Source: Rhodococcus jostii RHA1
GTDB lineage: Bacteria > Actinomycetota > Actinomycetes > Mycobacteriales > Mycobacteriaceae
Assembly (NCBI RefSeq): GCF_000014565.1
Contig: NC_008268.1
Location: 6,328,501-6,392,500, forward strand
Direction of reading: 5' to 3'
Length of the DNA stretch: 64,000 bases
Shown here: piece by piece, positions 1 to 7,850 of the stretch
How positions within the stretch are numbered: the stretch's first letter is position 1
Layout: each line of letters opens with the position of its first letter
Made by a program: the position numbers and the translations under genes
The notes under the pieces: model-generated
What the model was told of the DNA's origin: nothing
What the model saw: only the letters and a program-made list of their open reading frames with translations
Databases searched by the model: none

Positions 1-267
1 CTGCGAGTAGCCGATCAGCATGACCGATCCCGGAGCGTCCTCAATGGCGTCGGTCAAGCGGCGGACGCCGACCTCGGTGCTCTCCCGGTAGCTGAGCCCG
101 CCCGCGGCGACCGGCCCGTACGACGCCGGATAGCCGACCCACCGCGACGCGAACCGGTCGTCGAGGGCGTCGGTGACGTCACGCAACAGTCCGGAGACGT
201 GGCGTCGGTGGTCATCGGGGTGGGACTCTCCGGTGCCACCGACGGCGAGAACGGTCACCTGGGACAT
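1..267 (-). CDS. Alpha/beta serine hydrolase, cutinase or PE-PPE-domain type (3' end outside window)
   Basis: The 89 visible codons give a start VTVLAVGGTGES, a conserved-looking core VGYPASYGPVAAGG, and then VMLIGYSQ at the window edge. GYSQ matches the nucleophile elbow (G-x-S-x) of cutinase-like and PE-PPE-type alpha/beta hydrolases, with Ser as the predicted nucleophile. The Asp and His of the triad would lie outside the window. I placed the start at ATG 267; in-frame ATGs at 276 and 279 are equally possible because no strong Shine-Dalgarno sequence is visible. No signal peptide is seen, so a cytoplasmic or non-classically exported enzyme is likely. The substrate cannot be told from the fragment. 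Confidence 0.6.
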   Translation of the reverse strand, partial: MSQVTVLAVGGTGESHPDDHRRHVSGLLRDVTDALDDRFASRWVGYPASYGPVAAGGLSYRESTEVGVRRLTDAIEDAPGSVMLIGYSQ

Positions 268-347
268 GGCTCCCATCATGCCGACCGCGGGTAAGGATCC
301 GTTCGGGCGACCCTGAGAAGTTCCTGGCAATCGAGCGCCGTGGGTTG

Positions 348-752
348 TCACCCGATCGTCAGCGCGATCAAGGCCACCAGCGGGGGCACGCTCTGCGACA
401 GTGCGCCGACGACGCCGTCCCCGCGCTGTCGGCTGAGCGCCATCCGGTCCGAAACGGCCAGGGCGATGCCCGCCAGGAACATGAAGAGGCAGGTGTAGAC
501 GACGAGGGTGCGACCCGGAGTGTCGTGACCCGCCCACCACAGGACGACGCCGGCGATGGCGCCGGAACCGAGGAACAGGTTGTAGAAGCCGACGTTGAAC
601 GCCCACAGATGGGCGGCGGGCACATCGCGGCCGGGGATGCGGAAGATGCCCTCGTGCACCGACGGCGCGCGGAACAGGACCGACTCCCACACGAATGCCA
701 GCAGGTGCACGCCCGCGGCGACCAGTGTGGCGATCTGCGCGACGATGGTCAC
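348..752 (-). CDS. DUF1304 integral membrane protein
   Basis: A 134-residue protein with four hydrophobic segments: an N-terminal helix starting at residue 2, two in the middle around FYNLFLGSGAIAGVVLW and VVYTCLFMFLAGIALAV, and a C-terminal one. The conserved-looking ESVLF and HLWAFNVGFYNLFL segments and the length match the DUF1304 family, whose function is unknown. Translation starts at GTG 752, which overlaps the stop of the upstream cupin gene by four bases (GTGA), so the two are probably co-translated. A role linked to the cupin protein is possible but not shown. Confidence 0.8.
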   Translation of the reverse strand: MTIVAQIATLVAAGVHLLAFVWESVLFRAPSVHEGIFRIPGRDVPAAHLWAFNVGFYNLFLGSGAIAGVVLWWAGHDTPGRTLVVYTCLFMFLAGIALAVSDRMALSRQRGDGVVGALSQSVPPLVALIALTIG

Positions 753-1216
753 GGCGCACCCGACCCGGTCGCGAGTTCGACGCCGTACCGATCGGTGACC
801 CCGTGCAGCAGCCGGTCCATTTCTCCCGGCGAGTCCCCGCCACGGCCGACCGCGTCGAGATCACCGAAGAAACGGCTGTGGGATGCCCCGGCGGAGACGA
901 GGAGGAAGTCGGCGGACTCGGAGAGGACCGTGAACGTATTCATCGTTCCCGCCTCGATGGCGATGGTTTCCCCCGCCGCGAGTTCGTACCCGGTGTCTCC
1001 GGCCTGGACCAGCATCCGGCCGCGCAGCACGTGGTAGGACTTCGACCACGGCTCGGCGTGCAGCGGGCCGTCCGGTGCGGTCCGGGACGCTTCGACGAGG
1101 AAGACTTCGTACGCTCCGCCGGTGTGATCGCCGCCGACCAGGACCGTGATGTCGGCGTCCGGCGCGGTGAGGTGGCGGCCGTCGCCTGCTCTGTTTACGT
1201 GAACGTGGGTGGACAT
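749..1216 (-). CDS. Cupin-domain protein
   Basis: A 155-residue single-domain protein. The stretch AEPWSKSYHVLRGRMLVQAGDTGYELAAGETIAIEAGTMNTF reads as a small beta-barrel cupin with a 'G...H.L.G...G' pattern, although the usual metal-binding His cluster is not clearly complete, so metal binding is uncertain. I chose ATG 1216 rather than the upstream in-frame start at 1252 because residues upstream look non-conserved and basic. The gene is divergent from the LuxR-type regulator at 1303 and translationally coupled to the DUF1304 gene. Substrate unknown. Confidence 0.7.
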   Translation of the reverse strand: MSTHVHVNRAGDGRHLTAPDADITVLVGGDHTGGAYEVFLVEASRTAPDGPLHAEPWSKSYHVLRGRMLVQAGDTGYELAAGETIAIEAGTMNTFTVLSESADFLLVSAGASHSRFFGDLDAVGRGGDSPGEMDRLLHGVTDRYGVELATGSGAP

Positions 1217-1302
1217 ACTGCGACGGTATGACCGGTGCACCCCGCTGCCCATCCCCGGAATCTGGGATGGTGGTGTGCCCGTGACCAGCGCATACTGTGT
1301 TC

Positions 1303-2346
1303 ATGCTGGAGGTCCGGGCGGAAAAGTTGCGCCGGGAGGTGCTCGCGGTGGCGGGATCGGGTGCCGGTGTCACGCAGCTGCACGAGCGCGCCATCGAACT
1401 GGTCGGTGAGACGGTGCGCAGCGACCTGACGTGCTGGGCGATGCTCGACCCGGAGACACTCGCGATCAGTTCGATGACCAGCGGGCGCAGCCGGATACCG
1501 CAGCAGTACGAACCGCTGCTCGCCGAATCGGAGTACAACGGCGACGATCCGGGCACGTTCGCCGAACTCGCCCGCAGCGGCCGAACCGTCGCGCGTGCCT
1601 CGGACCTACCCGCGGACGAGGTCGCGCACAGCCTCCGCCACGGCGCGGTGTGGGCGCCGCTGCAGCTCGGCAGCGAGGTCCGAATCGTGTTCCGCGTCGA
1701 CGGTGTGTGCTGGGGCGCAGCCGGATTCGTGCGGTCCGGGCCGGATTTCACCGACCGTGAGCTCGAGTTCCTCACACTCGTGGCTCCCGGCCTGGCGGTC
1801 GCGACGCGGGCCGCATCCGTGCACGCCCCGGCGGTCTCCGGTCGCGGCGACCAGGGTCCGGCGGTGGTGGTCACCGACGCTGCCGGCGATCCGATTGCGC
1901 TCACGGCCGCTGCCCGCAGCTGGCAGGACCGCTTCGACGAGGTCGCCCCGGGCAGGCTGACGGTGGTGCTGCGGGCCGCGACGTTCGGAGCGCGGTCGAG
2001 CGGTTCGGGGATCTTCAAGGCGCGTGTGCGCGACGCGGAGGGCGGCTGGATTCTGGTGCGCGCCACGGCCTTGATCGGCGGCGACGAACCGCAGACGGTG
2101 GTCACCCTCGAACCCGCCGTCGGCGGCGAGCTCACCGGATTGTTGCTCGCGGCGTATGCGGTGACCGCACGCGAGCGTGACGTGTGCGCCGATGTGATGG
2201 CCGGCTACGCGACGTCCGAGATCGCGGACCGCCGCGGTATCACTGTGAACACCGTCCAGGACCACCTGAAATCGGTGTACGCGAAGGCCGGGGTCCGCAG
2301 CCGCGCGGAGCTCGCCGCTCGGCTGCGGACCGGTCGCGAGCACTAG
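1303..2346 (+). CDS. LuxR-family transcriptional regulator with GAF-like sensor domain
   Basis: About 347 residues. The N-terminal part (roughly 10-190) looks like a GAF-type sensor, ending in FTDRELEFLTLVAPGLAVA, as in other GAF-LuxR proteins. The C-terminal about 65 residues form the LuxR helix-turn-helix: LTARERDV-like start (VTARERDVCADVMAGYATSEIA) and VNTVQDHLKSVYAKAGVRSRAELAARL, the recognition and dimer helices. The start is ATG 1303; GTG 1297 is in frame two codons earlier. It is divergent from the cupin/DUF1304 pair across 86 bases, so it may control that pair. It lacks a receiver domain, so the signal is probably a small ligand. Confidence 0.82.
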   Translation: MLEVRAEKLRREVLAVAGSGAGVTQLHERAIELVGETVRSDLTCWAMLDPETLAISSMTSGRSRIPQQYEPLLAESEYNGDDPGTFAELARSGRTVARASDLPADEVAHSLRHGAVWAPLQLGSEVRIVFRVDGVCWGAAGFVRSGPDFTDRELEFLTLVAPGLAVATRAASVHAPAVSGRGDQGPAVVVTDAAGDPIALTAAARSWQDRFDEVAPGRLTVVLRAATFGARSSGSGIFKARVRDAEGGWILVRATALIGGDEPQTVVTLEPAVGGELTGLLLAAYAVTARERDVCADVMAGYATSEIADRRGITVNTVQDHLKSVYAKAGVRSRAELAARLRTGREH

Positions 2347-2383
2347 CGGCGGCTCACGAACCGGCCCCGCCCTCCACGGCGGC

Positions 2384-4411
2384 TCAGCGCGGTTCGGGCC
2401 GTTCCTGGTAGCACTTGAAACTCAGTGCGAGACGGCCACGCCCGTGTGTCATCGAGCGCAGGGCGACCGGATAGTCGGTGACCTCGCTCGTCGGCACCGA
2501 CGCGATGACGGTGACCTCGCCGTCCCCTGCCGGTTCGGTGCCCTCGATCTGGCCGCGGCGCCGTCCGAGATCCGCCATCACGTCACCCTGAAGCGCCGAC
2601 GGCACCGTGACCTCGACGTGGTCGACGGGTTCGAGGACGAGGGTGCCCACCTTGTCGATGGCCGCACGGAGGGCGAGTGCCCCCGCCATCCGGAAACTGA
2701 AATCGTCGGAGTCGACCGAGTGATGCTTGCCGTCGAGAACGGTGGCCCGCAGGTCGACGAGCGGAAACCCGTGCCGGCCTCCGCGTCCCATCGATTCGGC
2801 GATCCCCTTGCCGACCGCGGGGATGAGGGACTTGGGTATCACTCCACCGCGGGTCTCGTCGACGAACTCGTAGCCCTCGTTGCGGGGGAGCGGCTCGAAG
2901 CGGACCGTCGCCACCCCGAACTGGCCGTGGCCGCCGCTCTGCTTCTTGTGGCGGCCCTCCGTCTCCACGGTGCCGAGCAGCGTCTCGCGGTACGCGATCT
3001 TGACGGGTTCGGTCTGGAGGGTGATGCCGTACCGCCGCTTCAACCGGGTCAGCGCCACCTGCACGTGCACATCGCCGGCGCCCCGGACCACCGTCTGGTG
3101 GGTTTCGCTGTCGCGGGTCACCTCCAGCGTCGGGTCGTCGCTGACGAGCTCCGTCAGGGCGGTCGCCAGTTTGTCCTCGTCGCCCGCGCTCTCGGCGGCC
3201 ACGGCGATTCCGTAGACGGGACGCCGGTGCACGATCGGGGGCACGGTGAGGGACGAGCCGATCGGCGCGAGGGTGTCACCCGTCGAGACGTCGGTCAGTT
3301 TGATGGCGCCGACGATGTCGCCCGCCTCCGCGGTGTCGATCGCGGTGTGTTTGCTGCCGAGGACGCGAAGCAGGTTGTGCAGGCGCTCCTTCGCTCCGGT
3401 GCGCTGATTGACGAGGACGTCGTCGGCGTGCACGGTGCCGGACAGGATCTTCACCAACGCCACCTGCCCGACGTACTCGTCGGTCTGCGTCTTGAAGACG
3501 TACGCGAGCGGATCACCGGACGGATCGCACCGCACCTCGGCGACCCCGTCGCCGTGAACCTCGATGCCCGGGACCTCCGACGGTGCGGGCGCGATCCGGC
3601 ACACGAAGTCGAGCAACCGGTCGACGGCGATCGCATCGACCGCCGACCCGCACAGCACCGGCCACAGCGAGCCCGCCGCGAAACCCGCGCGGAGCGCGTG
3701 CTCGAGTTCGGCCACGGAGATGTCCTCCCCGTCGAGATACTTCGAGAGCAGGTCGTCCTCGATCTCGACCACGTCCTCCACGAGATGCTCGTGCTGTTCG
3801 TGCTCGCGGTCGGCGATATCGGCGGGCAGTTCGTCGCTCGTGTTCGCGGACCCGCTGTCGTAGAGGATGACGTGCTCGGTGAGGAGATCGGCGACCCCGG
3901 TGAACGCCGACGCCTCGCCGACGGGCAGGTCGACCGGCTCGACCCCGGACCCGAAATGGTCGCGGATACCGGCCAGGACGACGTCGAACGACGCCCGCTC
4001 CTTGTCCATCTTGTTCACGAACAGGATGCGCGGGATGGAACGCTCACCGGCCGCCTGCCACAGCAACTCGTCGTTCACCTGCAGACCGCTGACGCCGTCG
4101 ATCACGAACACGGCGACGTCCGCGACCCGGAGAGCGGTCATCGCGTCGCCGATGAAATCGGCATAACCCGGCGGGTCGAGCAGGTTGATCCGGTAGTCGC
4201 CCCACGAGAAGGAGGCCAGGCCGAGCGCCAGCGACTGCGTGCGGTCGTGCTCTTCCGGTTGGGTGTCGAGCACGGTGTTACCGCTCTCGACGCGTCCGGG
4301 CCGGGTGACGACACCGGCGCGGAAGAGCATCGCCTCCGCGAGCGTCGTCTTCCCGTTACCCTGATGTCCCATCAGAGCGATATTGCGGATCAGATCCGTC
4401 TCGGTCGTCAC
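2384..4411 (-). CDS. fusA2: Elongation factor G-like GTPase, FusA2/EF-G2 type
   Basis: A 675-residue translation-factor GTPase. G1 is GHQGNGKT (residues 15-22), G3 is DPPGYADF and G4 is NKMD, followed by EF-G domains II-V. The C-terminal part carries the EF-G domain IV/V stretches KQSGGHGQFGVATVRFEP and SFRMAGALALRAA. The G3 motif differs from canonical EF-G (DTPGHVDF): the His that activates water for GTP hydrolysis is Tyr here. That is typical of the EF-G2 paralogue, which is not thought to replace EF-G in elongation; the physiological role is unresolved. The start is GTG 4411, placed 5 bases after a GGTGGGGG Shine-Dalgarno sequence; GTG 4423 is also in frame. Confidence 0.85.
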   Translation of the reverse strand: MTTETDLIRNIALMGHQGNGKTTLAEAMLFRAGVVTRPGRVESGNTVLDTQPEEHDRTQSLALGLASFSWGDYRINLLDPPGYADFIGDAMTALRVADVAVFVIDGVSGLQVNDELLWQAAGERSIPRILFVNKMDKERASFDVVLAGIRDHFGSGVEPVDLPVGEASAFTGVADLLTEHVILYDSGSANTSDELPADIADREHEQHEHLVEDVVEIEDDLLSKYLDGEDISVAELEHALRAGFAAGSLWPVLCGSAVDAIAVDRLLDFVCRIAPAPSEVPGIEVHGDGVAEVRCDPSGDPLAYVFKTQTDEYVGQVALVKILSGTVHADDVLVNQRTGAKERLHNLLRVLGSKHTAIDTAEAGDIVGAIKLTDVSTGDTLAPIGSSLTVPPIVHRRPVYGIAVAAESAGDEDKLATALTELVSDDPTLEVTRDSETHQTVVRGAGDVHVQVALTRLKRRYGITLQTEPVKIAYRETLLGTVETEGRHKKQSGGHGQFGVATVRFEPLPRNEGYEFVDETRGGVIPKSLIPAVGKGIAESMGRGGRHGFPLVDLRATVLDGKHHSVDSDDFSFRMAGALALRAAIDKVGTLVLEPVDHVEVTVPSALQGDVMADLGRRRGQIEGTEPAGDGEVTVIASVPTSEVTDYPVALRSMTHGRGRLALSFKCYQERPEPR

Positions 4412-4549
4412 TGCTACCCCCACCACAGCACTGTCGTTGGGTCGCTCCCGACGATACAGCGCGCGCGACCGTCGGCGAGGCGTTATCTTCCACCTGTCCA
4501 GGTGGGCGCGACCTCGTTCCACCACACCCGACAGCGAATGGAGACCGGC

Positions 4550-5017
4550 ATGGCTTCGGACGACTTCCTCGTCGAACGTTCCACCGTCATCGATGCGAGC
4601 CCCGACGTCGTTCAGCCGCTCCTCGACAACTTCCGGCAGTGGCAGTCGTGGTCGCCGTGGGAGAACGTCGATCCCGACCTGAAACGCACGTACTCCGGCC
4701 CCGAGTCGGGTGTCGGCGCCGCCTACGCCTGGGAGGGCAATCGCAAGGCGGGGGCGGGGTCGATGGTGATCACCGAGTCGGTGCCCGGTTCGAAGGTCGT
4801 GCTCGACCTGAAGTTCCTCAAACCGTTCAAGGCGGACAACGTCACGACGTTCCTCCTCGAACCGAACAGCGCCGGGACCACCGTCCGCTGGCAGATGACC
4901 GGCAAGACCAACCGTTTCTTCAAGATCGTGGGAGTCCTCTTCCCGATGGACAAGATGGTGGGCAAGGACTTCGAGAAGGGGCTCGCGCAACTGAAGGCGA
5001 CGGCCGAGCAGCGTTAG
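4550..5017 (+). CDS. SRPBCC-family (polyketide cyclase/dehydrase-like) protein
   Basis: A 155-residue protein of the START-like SRPBCC fold: beta-rich start FLVERSTVIDASPDVVQPLL, the family WSPWE segment, and a long C-terminal helix (FPMDKMVGKDFEKGLAQLKA). Such proteins bind hydrophobic ligands in a deep cavity; the ligand here is unknown. ATG 4550 was chosen because GGAG lies six bases upstream; ATG 4538 is also in frame. It is divergent from the EF-G2 gene and converges with the PhoD-like gene, with which it shares its stop codon region (TTAG read on both strands, 4-base overlap). Confidence 0.8.
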   Translation: MASDDFLVERSTVIDASPDVVQPLLDNFRQWQSWSPWENVDPDLKRTYSGPESGVGAAYAWEGNRKAGAGSMVITESVPGSKVVLDLKFLKPFKADNVTTFLLEPNSAGTTVRWQMTGKTNRFFKIVGVLFPMDKMVGKDFEKGLAQLKATAEQR

Positions 5018-6669
5018 GCGTCGGTTCCCGTCGTCAACTCGAGGTCGGTCATCGTCTTGAAGCGGGGTGTGCCGTCGCTGTCGTTGCGTGCCTGTTCCAT
5101 CACGAGGCGGGCGGACCGTCCGTTCAGGTGGAGCGTCGCGACCTGGTCGCCGAAGAACGGTCCGGCGACCTTCGACCAGTCGATGGGAACGGGTGGCACC
5201 CGCGACACCCGGCCGAGGATGAAACGCACGGTCCGCTCGGTCGCGCGCCGCCACGAGATCCGGAACGTCACTTTCATGGCGGCCGGAACGTAGTTGTGCA
5301 GGGGAGAGCACGTCAGCTGATACACCAGTGACTGCAGTTTCTCGGCGTAGTGCGCCTGCGCGACATAGGCGTGGTGGACGTCCCCGGACAGCACCGAGAT
5401 GGTGGACGGCGCCCGGCCGGCCGGACCGGCCTTGCGGCCTGCTCCGACCTCGGCGAAGAGGCGGGCCAACCGGTCGAACGAGTCACGGAACGCCGCCCAG
5501 TGCTCGAGGTCCGCACCCCGCCGGATCTTCTCCGCCACGGCCGCCACCCGCGGGCCGCGGGACCCGGCGGCGAGTCGTTCGTCCCAGGACTCGAGGTCGT
5601 GCAGGGCGCGGGGCAGCAACCACGGCAGCGACGTCCCGACGAGCAGATGGTCGTAATCGCCCTCGGTCTGACGTTCGATCCAGGAGAATTCGGGGTCGGA
5701 CACCATCTCGCGGCGACCGCCGGAGAGGACACGACCACACCGCGAGTCGATGACGAGCAGCCGCGCGACCCCGAGGTCCCGGCGATACGACCATTGCGTG
5801 CCCTTCGCCCCGTCCGCTTCCTCGTCGGCGGCCGACGCGAATTCGCGGAGCATCGGCTCGACGTCGCCGCCGTGCTTCCGAACCCGTTGATACAGTTCAT
5901 TTTCGGCGAGCAGGCTCGGCGCCAGGTTCCCGAGGTGCTGGTACACCCAGTACGAGGACAGCGCGCCGACGATGCGCTCCTCCCACCACGACGTGGCCTC
6001 GAGTTCGGCACGCCAGGATTCCGAGGTGTTCCAGTCGTCCCGGACGTCGTGGTCGTCGAAGATCATCGACGTCGGCACCGTCGACATTAGCCAGCGCACC
6101 TGAGGGTCCGTCCACGACTCGGCGTAGAGCCAGGTGTACTCCTCGAAATTGCGCACCTGCGGCCCCGGCGGCTCTTTCACGTCGTGGATCTCGGCGACCC
6201 GGGCCTCGGTCTCGGGGGAGAGTTCGTCGGCGTACACCTGATCCCCGAGCAGTAGCAGGGCGTCGGGCCACTGGTCCGGGGACTGTTCGGCCATCCGCAC
6301 CGCGTAGGCGTCCAGCGCGTCGGCGCCGAGGTGCCGGTTGTCCTCCGTCGTGGACATCGTGGCGAACCGGCACGACCCGAACGTCAGGACGAGCGTGTCG
6401 TCGTCCTCCCGGAGGGTGCGGATCACCGACGGGACGGCACTCGGCAACGGCCACACCGCGCGGCCGTCGAGGGTCACCTCGTACGGGGTGGTCGACCCGG
6501 GCTCCAGACCCTCCACGACGACGAGCGCATAGTGGTGACCCGACACGTTCCACGTGCGCTCCTCGTGGCCGAGGACCCGGACGGTGCATGCCTCCGACGT
6601 CTCGACCCACACCGTCGCATCGCACGTGCCGACATGCCTCAGCAGTGGCCCCAGAATCAGCTCCGCCAC
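5014..6669 (-). CDS. PhoD-like (alkaline phosphatase D family) metallophosphoesterase
   Basis: A 551-residue protein with the PhoD metallophosphatase signatures in order: TFGSCRFA, LLLGDQVYADE, FDDHDVRDDWN and SGDVHHAY. These supply the Asp, Asn and His ligands of the metal centre. The N-terminal about 100 residues form the beta-sandwich seen before the catalytic domain in this family. No Tat or Sec signal peptide is visible at the chosen start, so unlike classical PhoD it appears cytoplasmic. The start is GTG 6669, five bases after AAGGTGA; upstream codons to about 7161 stay open but overlap the toxin-antitoxin genes and look non-coding on this strand. Substrate unknown (phosphodi- or monoesters). 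Confidence 0.83.
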   Translation of the reverse strand: MAELILGPLLRHVGTCDATVWVETSEACTVRVLGHEERTWNVSGHHYALVVVEGLEPGSTTPYEVTLDGRAVWPLPSAVPSVIRTLREDDDTLVLTFGSCRFATMSTTEDNRHLGADALDAYAVRMAEQSPDQWPDALLLLGDQVYADELSPETEARVAEIHDVKEPPGPQVRNFEEYTWLYAESWTDPQVRWLMSTVPTSMIFDDHDVRDDWNTSESWRAELEATSWWEERIVGALSSYWVYQHLGNLAPSLLAENELYQRVRKHGGDVEPMLREFASAADEEADGAKGTQWSYRRDLGVARLLVIDSRCGRVLSGGRREMVSDPEFSWIERQTEGDYDHLLVGTSLPWLLPRALHDLESWDERLAAGSRGPRVAAVAEKIRRGADLEHWAAFRDSFDRLARLFAEVGAGRKAGPAGRAPSTISVLSGDVHHAYVAQAHYAEKLQSLVYQLTCSPLHNYVPAAMKVTFRISWRRATERTVRFILGRVSRVPPVPIDWSKVAGPFFGDQVATLHLNGRSARLVMEQARNDSDGTPRFKTMTDLELTTGTDA

Positions 6670-6804
6670 GGCGTCACCTTGCCGGAATTCTCTTCGCGCG
6701 TGACGGATACATACGTTCAGCCTACGGATCCCCGAGCAAACCCGAGAAGGCTTCCGCCGCGAAAGAGTTGTGGGGTTCGCGGCGACTCGTGGTGATTCGC
6801 CAGG

Positions 6805-6843
6805 AGGTGCCGTCACCTGGTACCACTTTGGTATCATGGGTAC
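6805..6843 (+). promoter_or_regulatory. Probable leaderless promoter and antitoxin operator
   Basis: TATCAT at 6832-6837 would be a -10 hexamer placing transcription start at the ATG at 6844, i.e. a leaderless mRNA; no Shine-Dalgarno sequence lies at usable distance. Over and around it are TGGTA at 6818-6822 and 6829-6833 and TGGGTA at 6837-6842, spaced 8-11 bases so that copies face one side of the helix, the 8-base palindrome TGGTACCA (6818-6825), and an inverted repeat AGGTG/CACCT (6805-6818). This is the layout expected for autorepression by a ribbon-helix-helix antitoxin. Inference only. Confidence 0.45.
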
Positions 6844-7047
6844 ATGGCCATGACATTGCGACTGACTGAGGAGCAGGAGCGCGCGCTCACGCTTCTCGCC
6901 GACGCTCAAGGTGTCAGCAAGCAGGAGGCGACCGTCCGCGCGATCGTGGAGGCTGCTGCCCGACACACCCATGACGAGCGGGTTCGCGCGCTGTCCCGTG
7001 GCGGCCGCGAGCGGTATGCCACTTTGCTGGACCGCCTCGCTCAGTGA
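6844..7047 (+). CDS. Ribbon-helix-helix (CopG-like) antitoxin
   Basis: A 67-residue protein. The start MAMTLRLTEEQERALTLLA is the beta-strand and first helix of a CopG/Arc ribbon-helix-helix domain; SKQEATVRAIVEAA is the second helix. The basic C-terminal tail (ERVRALSRGGRERYATLL) would be the toxin-binding part. It sits directly before the Doc-type toxin and overlaps it by four bases, the standard antitoxin-first order. A second in-frame ATG lies two codons downstream. By analogy it neutralises the toxin and represses the operon. Confidence 0.75.
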   Translation: MAMTLRLTEEQERALTLLADAQGVSKQEATVRAIVEAAARHTHDERVRALSRGGRERYATLLDRLAQ

Positions 7048-7418
7048 CGATCGACTACCTGACTCTCGAGGACTTGCTCGCGCTGGCCGAGGATCTCGGC
7101 GTTGCGTCCGTCCGGGACCTCGGACTGCTCGACTCGGCGGCTCATCGTCCGCAGACGTCATTGGTCGGCGAGGAGGCGTACCCGTCGATTCACGACAAGG
7201 CTGCCGTTCTGCTCGAGTCCCTGACGAGGAACCAGGCGCTGGTCGACGGGAACAAGAGGCTGTCCTGGCTGGCGGTTCACGTGTTCTATGGACTGAACGG
7301 CTACGACCTGGATGCTCCCGAAGATCCGGCGTACGACTTGGTCATCGCTGTGTCGAGTGGGGAGCAGGGGTACCGGGAGGTGTCGCGGCAGCTCGCTGAT
7401 TGGGCGCGTCCCGTCTGA
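7044..7418 (+). CDS. Doc/Fic-type toxin with altered catalytic motif
   Basis: A 124-residue death-on-curing family protein: N-terminal LTLEDLLALAEDLG, central helix IHDKAAVLLESL, and the Fic-like loop RNQALVDGNKRLSW (residues 62-75). Doc enzymes phosphorylate EF-Tu using a Fic-type active site whose first residue is His. Here that position is Gln64 (codon CAG at 7233-7235), while the anion-binding GNKR is intact. The CAG codon differs from a His codon in only one base. Translation is coupled to the antitoxin by the overlap GTGA. The protein may be catalytically altered or an inactive allele; family membership itself is clear. Confidence 0.78.
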   Translation: MTIDYLTLEDLLALAEDLGVASVRDLGLLDSAAHRPQTSLVGEEAYPSIHDKAAVLLESLTRNQALVDGNKRLSWLAVHVFYGLNGYDLDAPEDPAYDLVIAVSSGEQGYREVSRQLADWARPV

Positions 7419-7484
7419 GTGTCGCTACATCCGAAGATCCCTGTCGGACAGTATGTGTCGGAGGGTTCGGCTAGCCTGTCGCGC

Positions 7485-7697
7485 ATGGCTGAACCAGTGA
7501 AGGGTCCCGCGTCGTATTTCCCGTCGATCGAGGAGAAGTACGGTCGGCCGATCAGTGAATGGCAGACGCTCATCCGGGCGTCCGAGCTGACCAAGCACAT
7601 GGAGTTGGTGAGCTGGCTGAAGTCCGAGCACGGCCTCGGTCACGGCCACGCCAACGCGCTGGTCGCCCACACCCTGAAGGAGGACGCCGCCGCCTGA
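7485..7697 (+). CDS. DUF4287-domain small protein
   Basis: A 70-residue soluble protein. YFPSIEEKYGRPISEW followed by KHMELVSWLKSEHGLGHGHANALVAH is the signature of the DUF4287 family, found alone or at the end of DUF5655-type proteins; function unknown. ATG 7485 was chosen since the sequence upstream has no family similarity. It follows the toxin gene by 66 bases and has no obvious link to it. Confidence 0.8.
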   Translation: MAEPVKGPASYFPSIEEKYGRPISEWQTLIRASELTKHMELVSWLKSEHGLGHGHANALVAHTLKEDAAA

Positions 7698-7850
7698 CGG
7701 CCCCGGTCCGGGTTCGGCGCGGGAGGTTCCTCGCCGCCCTGGCGCAGCCATCTCCGGACCTCTCGCCGCGATGAATCCGATATTCGGCCGCGGGCTATCA
7801 TTCCGACGACGAATCTGGTGTCGAGGGTTCTGCTGTCGAAGGGAATCGAA

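Noticed and set aside
2444-4549. Long plus-strand frame running into the SRPBCC gene (would add about 700 residues)
   Set aside because: It is the mirror of the EF-G2 gene; its translation is Asp/Arg/Gly-rich without domains, and ATG 4550 has its own Shine-Dalgarno sequence.
6670-7161. Upstream extension of the PhoD-like gene
   Set aside because: It would cover the toxin-antitoxin genes antisense and shows no family similarity; GTG 6669 has a ribosome-binding site.
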